Notes: a model not told the origin generated them from the sequence alone. 64,000 nucleotides of DNA from Salegentibacter mishustinae (GCF_002900095.1 NZ_LLKN01000002.1:1922001-1986000); one strand, 5' to 3'; shown: positions 9,363-17,303, counted from the first letter of the stretch. Made by a program: numbers and translations.

Positions 9363-10143
9363 CTTGATGCCCCATTAAAGAATAACGTAAAGATAAGGAA
9401 GTTCCCGCGCCTATAGAAGTTTCCAGCTCAAACTTTGCCCGTATCAGCGCTGCCCTGCTTTCCATATTGAATAATCCTGAATTCTTCTTCACCGCTTCCA
9501 TATCAAATCCCTGCCCGTTATCTTTTGCAGTAATAATTATTTCTTCGGAAGTAAAACTAATATGAACACTTAATGCTGAAGCCTTTGCGTGCTTGATCAC
9601 GTTAGAAAAGAATTCCTGAAGTATCCTGAATAAAATTATACTGTGCTGCTGCGGAATTTCCTGTTTTTCACCGGTTACTTTCAATTCCGTTTCAATAACG
9701 CCCATACGCTGAAACCTTTCCAGTTCATTTTCTACAGAAACCACCAAACCGGCGTAACCAATTACCTGGTTGTTTAAGGACTTTGAGAGCGAACGCACTT
9801 CCTGAAGTGAATTCGCCACGGTTTCTTTAATTTCTAAAGCTGAGTTTTTTTCGGCTTCAGGTAGGTTTCTTGAAAAAATATTCAACTGCATATTAGCAAC
9901 AGAAAGTAACTGACCAATATTATCGTGCAATTCCCAACCCACATTCCTTAAGGTTTGTTCCTGCATTTCTAAACGCGATTGGGAAATCTCCCGCTCAAAA
10001 CGCTGTTTAGCTTCAAATTGCTCTTGCAGCATTTTATTTTTACGCCGTTGGTAGACCACAAAAAAAACGATCACAAAAGCCGTTAGCAGCAGAATGACTA
10101 CCACAAAATAGATAATGAGTAAAATTTCTTCTTTAGAAAGCAT
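9355..10143 (-). CDS. NarL-type sensor histidine kinase (HisKA_3)
   Basis: A 262-aa kinase with a single N-terminal membrane helix (about 9-30), a coiled linker (about 33-65), a HisKA_3 dimerisation domain with phospho-acceptor His73 in ELHDNIGQLL and a C-terminal HATPase_c domain (N-box NVIKHAKA near 180, G-box DNGQGF near 214). There is no extracellular sensing domain, so a signal probably comes through a partner protein. The obvious candidate is the 7-TM protein encoded just upstream, which overlaps by 11 bases. Confidence 0.93.
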   Translation of the reverse strand: MLSKEEILLIIYFVVVILLLTAFVIVFFVVYQRRKNKMLQEQFEAKQRFEREISQSRLEMQEQTLRNVGWELHDNIGQLLSVANMQLNIFSRNLPEAEKNSALEIKETVANSLQEVRSLSKSLNNQVIGYAGLVVSVENELERFQRMGVIETELKVTGEKQEIPQQHSIILFRILQEFFSNVIKHAKASALSVHISFTSEEIIITAKDNGQGFDMEAVKKNSGLFNMESRAALIRAKFELETSIGAGTSLSLRYSLMGHQDE

Positions 10144-10849
10144 TTTTTATATTCTTAGAAGTTGGTTTTCTTTTGTTCGCGAGCCATAAAAAGGCAATAC
10201 TGTAGGAGCTGTACATAAATATATTCATACCTATTAGCACCCAAGAACTCAATTCAACAAACTCAGGACTTTTAGTAGTAAAATATTTAAAGTAAATAAA
10301 AATAGGTGTAGTGGTAAGAAAGTATAAAAGTGATATAAATGAAATATAAAAACTGATCTCATTTTTGATATTTAAAATTTTATCACTTAGTAAAATTTCA
10401 AAATAATAATAGAAAATTACTCCTAAAAGAAACAGACTTCCCGACAAATAAGTAACTACTGAATTATTCTGGAAAAAAACATCTGAAAATATTAAATTGG
10501 TAATACACACTATCACATATAACAGTAAAGCTTTATCAATAAATTTTCTTGTTTTTTTACTTGAAATATTCCATTTAAAATAAAGTATATAAACCACAAA
10601 ATTGATAATCAGATAAGGGTTGAATAGCCAGAAATTACTATACCAAAAACTATCTTTAAGGAAATGTAGGGACTCATTCCAATAAATCATTGCAGGGATC
10701 ATCCCAATAGATTCAACAAAATAAGTAAATAATAAAAACCCGGAAAAAAACCCAACTTTTTTATTTGTTGGGTTCTTTTTATAATAATACAAACCGCATA
10801 TTGCTGCAAGCCCCTCAAGTAAAATTACGAGAAATCTAAGATCTTGCAT
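10133..10849 (-). CDS. Uncharacterised seven-helix membrane protein of a two-component cluster
   Basis: I do not recognise a named family. The 238-aa protein shows about seven hydrophobic segments, at roughly 5-22, 32-54, 76-96, 108-125, 132-150, 163-186 and 203-225, with a basic C-terminal tail (NKRKPTSKNIKN). It is rich in Phe, Tyr and Ile. It overlaps the 128-aa gene upstream by one base and the histidine kinase downstream by 11 bases. I infer a sensory membrane partner for the kinase, which lacks its own input domain; sequence alone does not prove this. Confidence 0.75.
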   Translation of the reverse strand: MQDLRFLVILLEGLAAICGLYYYKKNPTNKKVGFFSGFLLFTYFVESIGMIPAMIYWNESLHFLKDSFWYSNFWLFNPYLIINFVVYILYFKWNISSKKTRKFIDKALLLYVIVCITNLIFSDVFFQNNSVVTYLSGSLFLLGVIFYYYFEILLSDKILNIKNEISFYISFISLLYFLTTTPIFIYFKYFTTKSPEFVELSSWVLIGMNIFMYSSYSIAFLWLANKRKPTSKNIKNAF

Positions 10850-11235
10850 TAATAATTAGTTGGAGGCCAACCTGAGGCAATAGTATTAAAAGGTTCTATT
10901 TCATAATTATTAGGGTCAGAATCTTCCCCGGCAGTTGCTGTATCTCCCGAAGCTTCTTTGGTGGGCGAGAGAAACATGGTAGTATAGCTTTTTTTCTCCT
11001 TAGTTTTAGGATAAGCCCCTAAATAAAACCGAATTCCCGGTTTCTCTACCCCCTGCTCCTTAGATTTCTCGCGAACATAATCCAGGTATTCCTGTAATTC
11101 ATCCACACTATACCAGAATTCGCGGGTATCTTCATAACCCTGCCCCCGCTGAATTTCCTTTCCTCGAGTATTCACCCATTCGTCCTGTTCCTTGCGCGCT
11201 TCTTCAATGCTAATGCACTTTTTTGGTTTTTCCAT
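10849..11235 (-). CDS. Conserved-looking hypothetical protein, first gene of the sensor cluster
   Basis: A 128-aa soluble protein with no signal peptide and no family I recognise. It is hydrophilic: the N-terminal half is helical and charged (ISIEEARKEQDEWVNTRGKE), the middle contains a possible helix DELQEYLDYVREKSKEQG and then GIRFYLGAYP, and the tail is disordered and acidic. One Cys is at position 7. The stop overlaps the start of the 7-TM gene (TAATG), so it is translated with the sensor genes. Its place ahead of the membrane protein and kinase suggests a cytoplasmic component or target of that system. Confidence 0.7.
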   Translation of the reverse strand: MEKPKKCISIEEARKEQDEWVNTRGKEIQRGQGYEDTREFWYSVDELQEYLDYVREKSKEQGVEKPGIRFYLGAYPKTKEKKSYTTMFLSPTKEASGDTATAGEDSDPNNYEIEPFNTIASGWPPTNY

Positions 11236-11351
11236 TTTAAGTTGGTTGGTTGATTAAAACTTAATTTTTTGTTAAGGTAAATTTAGGAGAATTTTTTATT
11301 ATGGCAAATCTTTGGTTGTCAGTTGTTTTTCGGTTTTGGGTTGTTATAGTT

Positions 11352-11474
11352 GTCAGTTCGAGTGGCTTTATTTAAGCGAGAGCGCAAATAAGGCTGTATC
11401 GAGAACTCTTCTAGGTTCTAACTACATTGCACTTCTCGATACTTTCCGACTAGCGTCGGAACACTCGAATTGAC
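11352..11474. repeat. Palindromic repeat with GTCAGTTCGAGTG / CACTCGAATTGAC ends
   Basis: The 13-base ends pair with one G-T mismatch and enclose further hairpins (TATCGAGAACTC region, TCCGACTAGCGTCGGA). A diverged relative begins GTCACTTCGAGTG at 28682. It lies just upstream of the sensor cluster. Confidence 0.6.
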
Positions 11475-11528
11475 GGGGAACTCGCAATGACGCTAATGAA
11501 GATCCCGACTGAAGTCGGGATAATTTGA

Positions 11529-11633
11529 TCAGCATTTTAATACATCTACAGCTTTTAAAAATGCGATCTCATTAGAAAGGGGATTTTTCCCCTTGTAACG
11601 AGCGTACTTATCTTCTACATTTGACATAGTCAT
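11529..11633 (-). CDS. Doubtful 34-codon reading frame (possible gene remnant)
   Basis: Reads MTMSNVEDKYARYKGKNPLS and then NEIAFLKAVDVLKC before a stop. It has a plausible soluble, charged composition and looks like the N-terminus of something longer, but I recognise no family. It sits directly below the paired segment 11660-11735 on the same strand. It may be a truncated gene, a small protein or chance. Confidence 0.2.
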   Translation of the reverse strand: MTMSNVEDKYARYKGKNPLSNEIAFLKAVDVLKC

Positions 11634-11659
11634 TTTAGTTAGCTAAAGTGTTTTGGGGC

Positions 11660-11735
11660 AAAAAAGTGTCGTCAACGGTGAGGAGTTTGATTGGTAGGGT
11701 AATCAGGCTTCTCGTAACCAAGGCGGCACTTTTTT
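11660..11735. ncRNA. Candidate structured RNA element
   Basis: A 12-bp closing stem pairs AAAAAAGTGTCG (11660-11671) with CGGCACTTTTTT (11724-11735). Inside it are further stems: GGT (11677-11679) with ACC (11717-11719), GAGGAG (11680-11685) with CTTCTC (11708-11713), and GATT (11689-11692) with AATC (11701-11704). This nested stack is more than a simple terminator. It could act on either strand (G-U pairs favour plus). It matches no RNA family I can name; a bidirectional terminator or repeat hairpin is the alternative. Confidence 0.35.
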
Positions 11736-11844
11736 ATTTTAGTGAGCCTATGTTTTAAAAAGGCCTTCGGCCGCATTTAAAATACTAGAGCGAACTAATC
11801 CCGATTTTACATCGGGATCTTCTCCAACCTAATGTTGTTCCAGT

Positions 11845-12061
11845 CGTTACATCGAATTCATTTCAGAGCCTATCCAGGTTTATAATCGGGTATCCAATTT
11901 TTAGAGATTTCAAACCTAAAAAAAGTTTAGCTTGCCACGAATACACTAATATTTTTTTATCAAGTTCATTATCAGGACTGCGATAACGGGATGTGGCAAT
12001 CTCTTGTGGATTAGTTTTCGGTTTCAAACCACTTAGATGCTGAAATAAATTCAAGCATGAC
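11845..12061. repeat. Diverged REP-like element interrupted by a second repeat
   Basis: The left end, GTTACATCGAATTCATTTCAG, resembles the left arm of the 41980 copy. The right end, GATGCTGAAATAAATTC then AAGCATGAC (12036-12061), resembles the right arm of the 37321 copy. Between them is GGGATGTGGCAATCTC, similar to the 6607-6652 repeat, suggesting one repeat nested in another. Confidence 0.4.
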
Positions 12062-12093
12062 GTAAGTATAAAGAAAAATATAACAAAACTTTT

Positions 12094-12978
12094 TTAGGAT
12101 AATGCTTCTCCCCCTTTGGGGGTCGGGGGGCTTTTAAATCTAATCTTATCCCCTGCCTTTTTCTGCGCCATCATATTAATTCCTTTCTCGCTTAATTGTA
12201 AAACCCTTGGATAACCACCCGTGGTTTGACAATCACGCATAAGAACGATCAATTTTCCGCCGGGAGTAAGTTGAATGGTTCCGGGAAGCACCGGGCCGGT
12301 AATAATTGGCTCCAGTTCGTTCTCTAAGATCTCACTAAGCTGGATCGCCATTCTATTATTATTTTTATCAATACTGAACTTACTTTGTCTTAAGTGACTT
12401 TTTAAAGTTTCAGGCAGTTTTTCATATTCAGGGCCGGGAAAAACTTCTATTTCTTGAGAATTCAGATATTCCTCATCAAACTTTATCGCGGCGTGAGTCT
12501 CATATTTTTCCTCCTCAGAAGCTTCATATTGGAGTTTCATTCCTTTTTCGAGCTTTTCGTGGCTGGTAATATCTTCGTACCAACTACGGCTTCCCAGAAC
12601 CTTTTCGGTTTTAAATCCGTCAAGGATCGCTAAATAGGAACGCATTCCGTATTCCGGTCTTCCAAAAGATAAAATATCACCTTCGTGAATTTTCACCACT
12701 TCATTATTGTCAATTTCAGTATCGTTTAGTTTTGGAGAAAGATTTGCTCCACTAATGGCGATTTTTGTCGCTGCCGAAAATTTAAGTTTTGGTCCCATTT
12801 GGGTAATTTCCATCACTGCGGCATCGGCTTGATTTTGCAAAATAAGGTTGGCAGTTTTTAGAGCAATTCTATCCATCACTCCACTCAAAGGAACTCCATA
12901 TTTTTGAAATCCGCGACGCCCAAAATCCTGGATAGTGGAAAATAATCCCGGATGTAAAATCTCAATTTCAGCCTTCAT
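12094..12978 (-). CDS. pxpC: 5-oxoprolinase subunit PxpC (KipA/biotin-dependent carboxyltransferase family)
   Basis: Part of the prokaryotic ATP-dependent 5-oxoprolinase PxpABC, which opens 5-oxoproline to glutamate. The 294-aa protein starts with the family signature LHPGLFSTIQDFGRRGFQKYGVP-like stretch (about 9-31) and has SGANLSP and LILP-type barrel motifs, for example GPVLPGTIQLTPGGKLIVLM near 232-251. It overlaps pxpB by 11 bases. The last residues, KSPPTPKGGEALS, appear to be encoded by a dispersed C5-T3-G5 repeat at 12110-12122 that has invaded the 3' end; they are unlikely to matter for function. Confidence 0.92.
   Translation of the reverse strand: MKAEIEILHPGLFSTIQDFGRRGFQKYGVPLSGVMDRIALKTANLILQNQADAAVMEITQMGPKLKFSAATKIAISGANLSPKLNDTEIDNNEVVKIHEGDILSFGRPEYGMRSYLAILDGFKTEKVLGSRSWYEDITSHEKLEKGMKLQYEASEEEKYETHAAIKFDEEYLNSQEIEVFPGPEYEKLPETLKSHLRQSKFSIDKNNNRMAIQLSEILENELEPIITGPVLPGTIQLTPGGKLIVLMRDCQTTGGYPRVLQLSEKGINMMAQKKAGDKIRFKSPPTPKGGEALS
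12110..12122. repeat. CCCCC-TTT-GGGGG repeat inside the pxpC 3' end
   Basis: CCCCCTTTGGGGG with a following TCGGGGGG run. On the coding strand it gives the PPTPKGG tail of PxpC. A related CCCCTAAAGGGAGGACTTT sequence lies between tilS and pabB at 56326-56364. Confidence 0.5.
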
Positions 12979-13699
12979 AATTTTCTTTTTTTAGTTGAAA
13001 AGTTCCTTCGGAAATTTGCTCAGAAATTTCTTCAAATTCTTTTTTAGAAACCGAATAAAATTTCACTTTATCACCCGCCGAAATCTCACAGGGTGGATCG
13101 TTATTTTTATCAAAAAATTGAACCGGACAATTGCCTAAAATCTGCCATCCGCCGGGACTGGATTTCGGGTAAATTCCGGTCTGGTTTTCGCCTATTCCAA
13201 CAGCCCCTTTTTCTATCTTCATTCGGGGTTGATTTCTACGCGAAATTTGAAGCTTTTTATCAAGGCCCCCCAGGTATAAAAATCCGGGTAAAAACCCTGT
13301 AAAAAATACGGTATAAAACGGTTTGGTATGCAGCTGGATTATTTCTTCTTTTGAGAGGTTTTTTTCATTGGAAATGTATTCCAGATCCCAACCGAATTCC
13401 ACTTCATAGCAAACCGGTAAATGGAAAATTTGCTGGTTATTTATTTTCCCTATCTTAGCCTCACCAAACAGCTCTTTAATCGCTGAAACCTCATTATAGA
13501 CGTTTTCTATACTGAACATGTAACTAATTAATAACGAGTTATATGTGTTGATTACTTCAATATTTACTTCATCATAAAACTCTTCCAGTTTATCTTTGTA
13601 AAAAAGGAGCTTTCTGAGAAGTTTTTCACTAATTTCAGGCTCAAATTCTATTAGAATTCCCCGCTCCCCCATCGGTGTTATTTTAGGAAAATCATTCAT
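12968..13699 (-). CDS. pxpB: 5-oxoprolinase subunit PxpB (KipI family)
   Basis: A 243-aa member of the KipI/allophanate hydrolase subunit 1 family and partner of PxpC. Family hallmarks: an N-terminal GERGILIEFEPEI segment, the LHTKPFYTVFFTGFLPGFLYLGG stretch (about 145-166), and the highly conserved GAVGIGENQTGIYPKSSPGG (about 186-205). It overlaps pxpA by 4 bases and pxpC by 11 bases, so the three are translated as a unit. In Bacillus the homologue also inhibits KinA, but no such kinase context is seen here. Confidence 0.94.
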   Translation of the reverse strand: MNDFPKITPMGERGILIEFEPEISEKLLRKLLFYKDKLEEFYDEVNIEVINTYNSLLISYMFSIENVYNEVSAIKELFGEAKIGKINNQQIFHLPVCYEVEFGWDLEYISNEKNLSKEEIIQLHTKPFYTVFFTGFLPGFLYLGGLDKKLQISRRNQPRMKIEKGAVGIGENQTGIYPKSSPGGWQILGNCPVQFFDKNNDPPCEISAGDKVKFYSVSKKEFEEISEQISEGTFQLKKENYEG

Positions 13700-14436
13700 T
13701 TTGCATTCTTAATTTTAATATTATGCTCAGCAAATTTCTGCTGTAAAAAGTTCATAATTTCAACTGAATTTGGCGTGTCACTATGCAGGCAAAAAGTAGT
13801 TGCGCTGCAACTAATTTTAGTACCATTTTCACAGGTAATTTTTCCTTCAGAAAACATAGAAAAAAGATGTTGAAAAACGGCTTCTTTTTCGCTTATTAAA
13901 GCATTAGGTTTTGAACGCGAAACCAGGCTGTAATCGGGGTTATAATTTCGGTCGGCAAAAGCTTCAAAAACGATTGGAATTTTCCCTTTCGCAAGTTTAG
14001 ACATCACAGAATTTAACGGACAAAAAAGCGCTAAATTTTGATCGAATTCCAGTAAAGAATCTATGATAATTTGAGCTGTTTTTTCGTCTTTTGCAGCTTC
14101 ATTATAAAGTGCTCCATGAGTTTTTACATGGGTGAGTTTTACCCCTTCTGCTTCGGTCAATTGTTTTAAACTTAAAATTTGCGCAACAATAGAACGCTGC
14201 AATTCTTCCGTAGAAATCTTCATAGTTTTTCTTCCAAAATTCTCCTTGTCGGGATAAGAAGGATGCGCTCCTATTTCTACTCCATGTTCCACAGCAAGTT
14301 TAATAGTTCCCTGCATGGTTTCCAGGTTTCCGGCGTGACCTCCGCAAGCAATATTGCAAGCAGAAATATGCGGCATTAGATCTGCGTCAAAATCGCCGCC
14401 TTCACCTAAATCGCAGTTTATATGGATTTTTTTCAT
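13696..14436 (-). CDS. pxpA: 5-oxoprolinase subunit PxpA (LamB/YcsF family)
   Basis: A 246-aa LamB/YcsF polysaccharide-deacetylase-like barrel. It begins with the signature INCDLGEGGDFDADLMPHIS, followed by ACNIACGGHAGN (about 28-39), then VEIGAHPSYPDKENFGR and THVKTHGALYN. These His/Asp residues form the family active site. It is the first of three overlapping pxp genes. A 336-base gap separates it from the NRAMP gene upstream, so it may have its own promoter. Confidence 0.95.
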   Translation of the reverse strand: MKKIHINCDLGEGGDFDADLMPHISACNIACGGHAGNLETMQGTIKLAVEHGVEIGAHPSYPDKENFGRKTMKISTEELQRSIVAQILSLKQLTEAEGVKLTHVKTHGALYNEAAKDEKTAQIIIDSLLEFDQNLALFCPLNSVMSKLAKGKIPIVFEAFADRNYNPDYSLVSRSKPNALISEKEAVFQHLFSMFSEGKITCENGTKISCSATTFCLHSDTPNSVEIMNFLQQKFAEHNIKIKNAK

Positions 14437-14772
14437 TTCAAAATTTTTCTAACCATTAATGTTATTCATTTTTTCCATCGATGAAAAAACGAACCAAAAA
14501 AATCTAGGCTTACGAATATTTATCTAAATTTATCGTTCTTCACCTAAATTTTAGGAACTCGCCATCATCCTCTTATTAAAGATGAAAATTTATTTTGCTC
14601 AAACAGCCTAAAATTTTACGGTGCTTTCACTTCAAATTTATACGATAAATTTTCGGTAGGCCAAAAAACAAGGAAAAACCTATAGCAATAGATTAAAATC
14701 AAGCATAAACCTTTTAATATAAGATTTTAGAAAACTTACAGGAAGATAAATTAATTAATCCCACACAAATTA
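14437..14772. other. 336-base intergenic region with a long inverted repeat
   Basis: No gene. The main content is an imperfect inverted repeat at 14526-14652, listed separately. Any promoter of pxpABC would lie here. Confidence 0.55.
14526..14652. repeat. Imperfect inverted repeat upstream of pxpA
   Basis: AAATTTATCGT (14526-14536) pairs exactly with ACGATAAATTT (14642-14652), and CACCTAAATTTTAGG (14541-14555) pairs with CCTAAAATTTTACGGTG (14607-14623) with small gaps. The result is a roughly 127-base foldback. It could be a small mobile-type repeat or a structured pxp leader. Confidence 0.5.
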
Positions 14773-15993
14773 TTAAAAGCTTTGCAAAACGCTTAGAATC
14801 GCTTTAATCCCTAAAAATACGGAAAGCGCAATAACAAGTAACCCCAGTACATTTTGCAGCTTAGAATTACGTTGTTTCCCCAAAACCGAGGCTTTATTGA
14901 CTACCCAAAATAAGAAAATAGCAATTACGGGCAATAGGATTCCATTGGCAATTTGGGCAAAACGTATAATCTCAATAGGATTAATTTGCAGGGAAGAGAA
15001 GAACACACCCAAAATAAGAACCACGGCCCATACAGTTTTAAATTTAGCTGACTTCATCCCTCCTTTCCAGCCAAAGCAGCCTTTTACTACATAAGCGGCA
15101 GCTAAAGGAGCGGTAATAGAAGAAGTGATCCCGGCAGCTAAAAGCCCCAAAGACATAAACCAGGTAGCAAATTTTCCGAAAAGCGGCTCGAGACTTACCG
15201 CCATATCAGCTGCAGAATTCACATTAGTTAGGCCAGAAGAAGCAGCACTAATGATAATTGCCATTGAAACCGTACCACCAAGGATTATAGAAACTATGAG
15301 TTCTTTACGGGCGATTGGCAAATAAGAAGATTCTTTCCATTTTTCACTAACGAGAGAAGCGTGTAAAAACAGGTTGTAAGGAACTACAGTAGTACCTACA
15401 ATAGCCATCACTGTAAGCAATCCGGCAGCATTGCCTGTTGGAATAAGTCCGCTTAAAATTTCTACAATATCAGGTTTGGTTAGAATAGCAGTAAGCACAA
15501 AGCTTATACTCATTAACAATACAAGGCCAATAAAGATCTTTTCGAGGGTTTTGTAGCTTCCGGTAAATAAAAGTATAAACGCGACTGCGCCAATAAAAAT
15601 ACTCCATAAATTAAGCTTAAAATCGTCAATTTGCAGATTTTGAATTCCGAAGATAGCTTCGGCTCCAAGAACAGCACCGGTAATATTACCTGCTTCGTAA
15701 GCAGCATTCCCAATAACTATAGCTGAAAAAATAAGGATAATCGCTAAAACCCTGAAGATCGGTTTTTTGATCTCTTCCCGAATAACATCACTTAAACCCT
15801 TTTGTGAGACCACGCCAAGCCTGGCTGCCATTTCCTGTAAAATTATACATGAAAATATAGATAGCAATAGAGCCCAGAGCAGGCTGTAACCAAATTCAAC
15901 CCCGGCCAGCGTACAAACCGTAACCGTTCCCGGCCCAATAAATGCCGCCGAGACCAGGATTCCCGGCCCAAGGTTTTTCAAGAAATTTCGCAC
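14773..15993 (-). CDS. NRAMP-family transporter lacking canonical metal ligands
   Basis: A 406-aa membrane protein with about 11 helices and the NRAMP fold. In true Mn/Fe transporters helix 1 carries DPGN and helix 6 carries a Met before PHN. Here helix 1 reads IGPGT (Gly20 for Asp, Thr23 for Asn) and helix 6 reads TTVVPYNLFLH (Val for Met, Tyr for His, about 201-211). The metal site is therefore not conserved. Relatives linked to pxp/kip genes (such as YcsG of Bacillus) share the GPG form. The likely substrate is not a transition metal; uptake of 5-oxoproline or a related compound is my inference. Its start overlaps the stop of the DUF2891 gene. Confidence 0.85.
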   Translation of the reverse strand: MRNFLKNLGPGILVSAAFIGPGTVTVCTLAGVEFGYSLLWALLLSIFSCIILQEMAARLGVVSQKGLSDVIREEIKKPIFRVLAIILIFSAIVIGNAAYEAGNITGAVLGAEAIFGIQNLQIDDFKLNLWSIFIGAVAFILLFTGSYKTLEKIFIGLVLLMSISFVLTAILTKPDIVEILSGLIPTGNAAGLLTVMAIVGTTVVPYNLFLHASLVSEKWKESSYLPIARKELIVSIILGGTVSMAIIISAASSGLTNVNSAADMAVSLEPLFGKFATWFMSLGLLAAGITSSITAPLAAAYVVKGCFGWKGGMKSAKFKTVWAVVLILGVFFSSLQINPIEIIRFAQIANGILLPVIAIFLFWVVNKASVLGKQRNSKLQNVLGLLVIALSVFLGIKAILSVLQSF

Positions 15994-17147
15994 TACATAT
16001 CTTTAGATTCCTGCAAAGCGTAAATAGCAAATGTGCCTAACCAATGGCCTCCTTCGTAACTATCTCCTACCAAATTAGGAAAAGAGTGAGCCACGTGCCT
16101 ATCGGCAATTTCCTTTAAATGTGAGAATTTCTCCGGATATTGATTTATAAGTCCGTAGAAAACCCAGGCACGACTAAAGTTAAGTCCGTCGAGATGCACC
16201 AGTTTTCCATCAGTTCTATCTGACACCTCTCCTACTTCCACATCAAAATCTTCAGATTTCAGCTGAGGAAGAAAGTCTTCCAACCACATTTCGAAGGCGT
16301 TTTTTGGTAAAACACGGCTCATAATACTTACCTCCTCTAAACACGGGGATAGGAAATCGAATCCGCCGGGTTCCCAGGTTAATGGACAATTATTATCACT
16401 TAGATAGAAATCCTTCGCTCTCTCTGAAATGAGCTCTTTTAATTTAGTATGCTCCACAGCATTTGCATAATCGTAAGCAAAACTAAGTCCGAAAGCTGTA
16501 TTACTGTGTTCTCCAACTCTAATTGGGTAATTTAATTTTGGTAGGAATTCTATATATTTCTTAACGATAAGATCGGTTAAAGGGGCTAAATTCTTACCAA
16601 GTTCATCGGCCAGAGGATCATTCCAGGTTTCAATTTCTTCAGCAAGTTTCAGCAACCAGGCCCAACCGTAAGTACGTTCAAAAGAATCGCTTTGTTCCCT
16701 TTTAAAGTAATCGATCTCACCCTGGATATTTTCCGCAGAAAGAGATTCCTTTAATTTTTCTCTAATAGTTTCAGCTTTTTTAAGATCAGGAAATTGTTTT
16801 AATAAACTTACCATAGACCAGTGTGCGTGTACCGAAGAGTGCCAGTCAAAACAGCCATAAAATGCGGGGTGCAATTCTTGAGGCTCACCTATAGCCTCTT
16901 TGTTTTCCAGCGTTTGACCAAGTTTGTTAGGATATTGAGTATTAATACAGTTTAGCGGAAGCTCAGCCAGGTTATTCGCTTCTTTAACAGTAAATTCTAC
17001 CCGATCTTCCCCAAGCAAATCCCCGCTTAATATACTTTTCTCTTTAATACTGTCGCTTTCTATTTCTGAAGCTTCTTTAACTTCAGGATCGCCCTTACAA
17101 GAAATTATTAGAACTAACATTAGTAAGGATAAACTTCTTTTTATCAT
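15993..17147 (-). CDS. DUF2891 family lipoprotein
   Basis: A 384-aa protein with a lipoprotein signal (SLLMLVLIISCKGD, lipid Cys at about 17) and a DUF2891 domain covering most of the rest. Notable conserved-looking stretches are HPAFYGCFDWHSSVHAHWSM, GEHSNTAFGLSFAYDYA, LTWEPGGFDFLSPCLEE and GGHWLGTFAIYAL. The fold is predicted to be an all-helical barrel, reminiscent of (alpha/alpha) toroids; function is unknown. It is the first gene of a pair with the NRAMP protein (one-base overlap), so it may process or bind what that carrier imports. A CTCGATTATCGAG palindrome lies 158 bases upstream. Confidence 0.85.
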   Translation of the reverse strand: MIKRSLSLLMLVLIISCKGDPEVKEASEIESDSIKEKSILSGDLLGEDRVEFTVKEANNLAELPLNCINTQYPNKLGQTLENKEAIGEPQELHPAFYGCFDWHSSVHAHWSMVSLLKQFPDLKKAETIREKLKESLSAENIQGEIDYFKREQSDSFERTYGWAWLLKLAEEIETWNDPLADELGKNLAPLTDLIVKKYIEFLPKLNYPIRVGEHSNTAFGLSFAYDYANAVEHTKLKELISERAKDFYLSDNNCPLTWEPGGFDFLSPCLEEVSIMSRVLPKNAFEMWLEDFLPQLKSEDFDVEVGEVSDRTDGKLVHLDGLNFSRAWVFYGLINQYPEKFSHLKEIADRHVAHSFPNLVGDSYEGGHWLGTFAIYALQESKDM

Positions 17148-17303
17148 AGTTTGGTCTTATTAAACTCAGCCCGAAAACAAATTAGATTTATGATCTATTT
17201 AATTCTATTATTTCCAAGTGAATAAACAACTTCGTAGCAAACTCGCGAAGCATTTATATTGATGAAAATAATTTGATTTCGAGGCAAGGCCTGGAGAATT
17301 TAA

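Larger units (their letters stand above)
11236..12093. other. 858-base gene-poor, repeat-rich island
   Basis: Apart from a doubtful 34-codon minus-strand reading frame (11529-11633) there is no supported gene. It contains a TTCGAG-type palindromic repeat (11352-11474), a CCCGACTGAAGTCGGG hairpin (11504-11519), the paired segment at 11660-11735, a small GGCCTTCGGCC hairpin (11762-11772), and a diverged REP-like element at 11845-12061. A 63-codon open frame at 11863-12054 (minus) lies inside that last repeat and is probably not a gene. Confidence 0.6.

Noticed and set aside
11863-12054. 63-codon minus-strand frame
   Set aside because: It lies within a diverged REP-like element and a nested GTGGCAATC-type repeat, and its translation has no family likeness.
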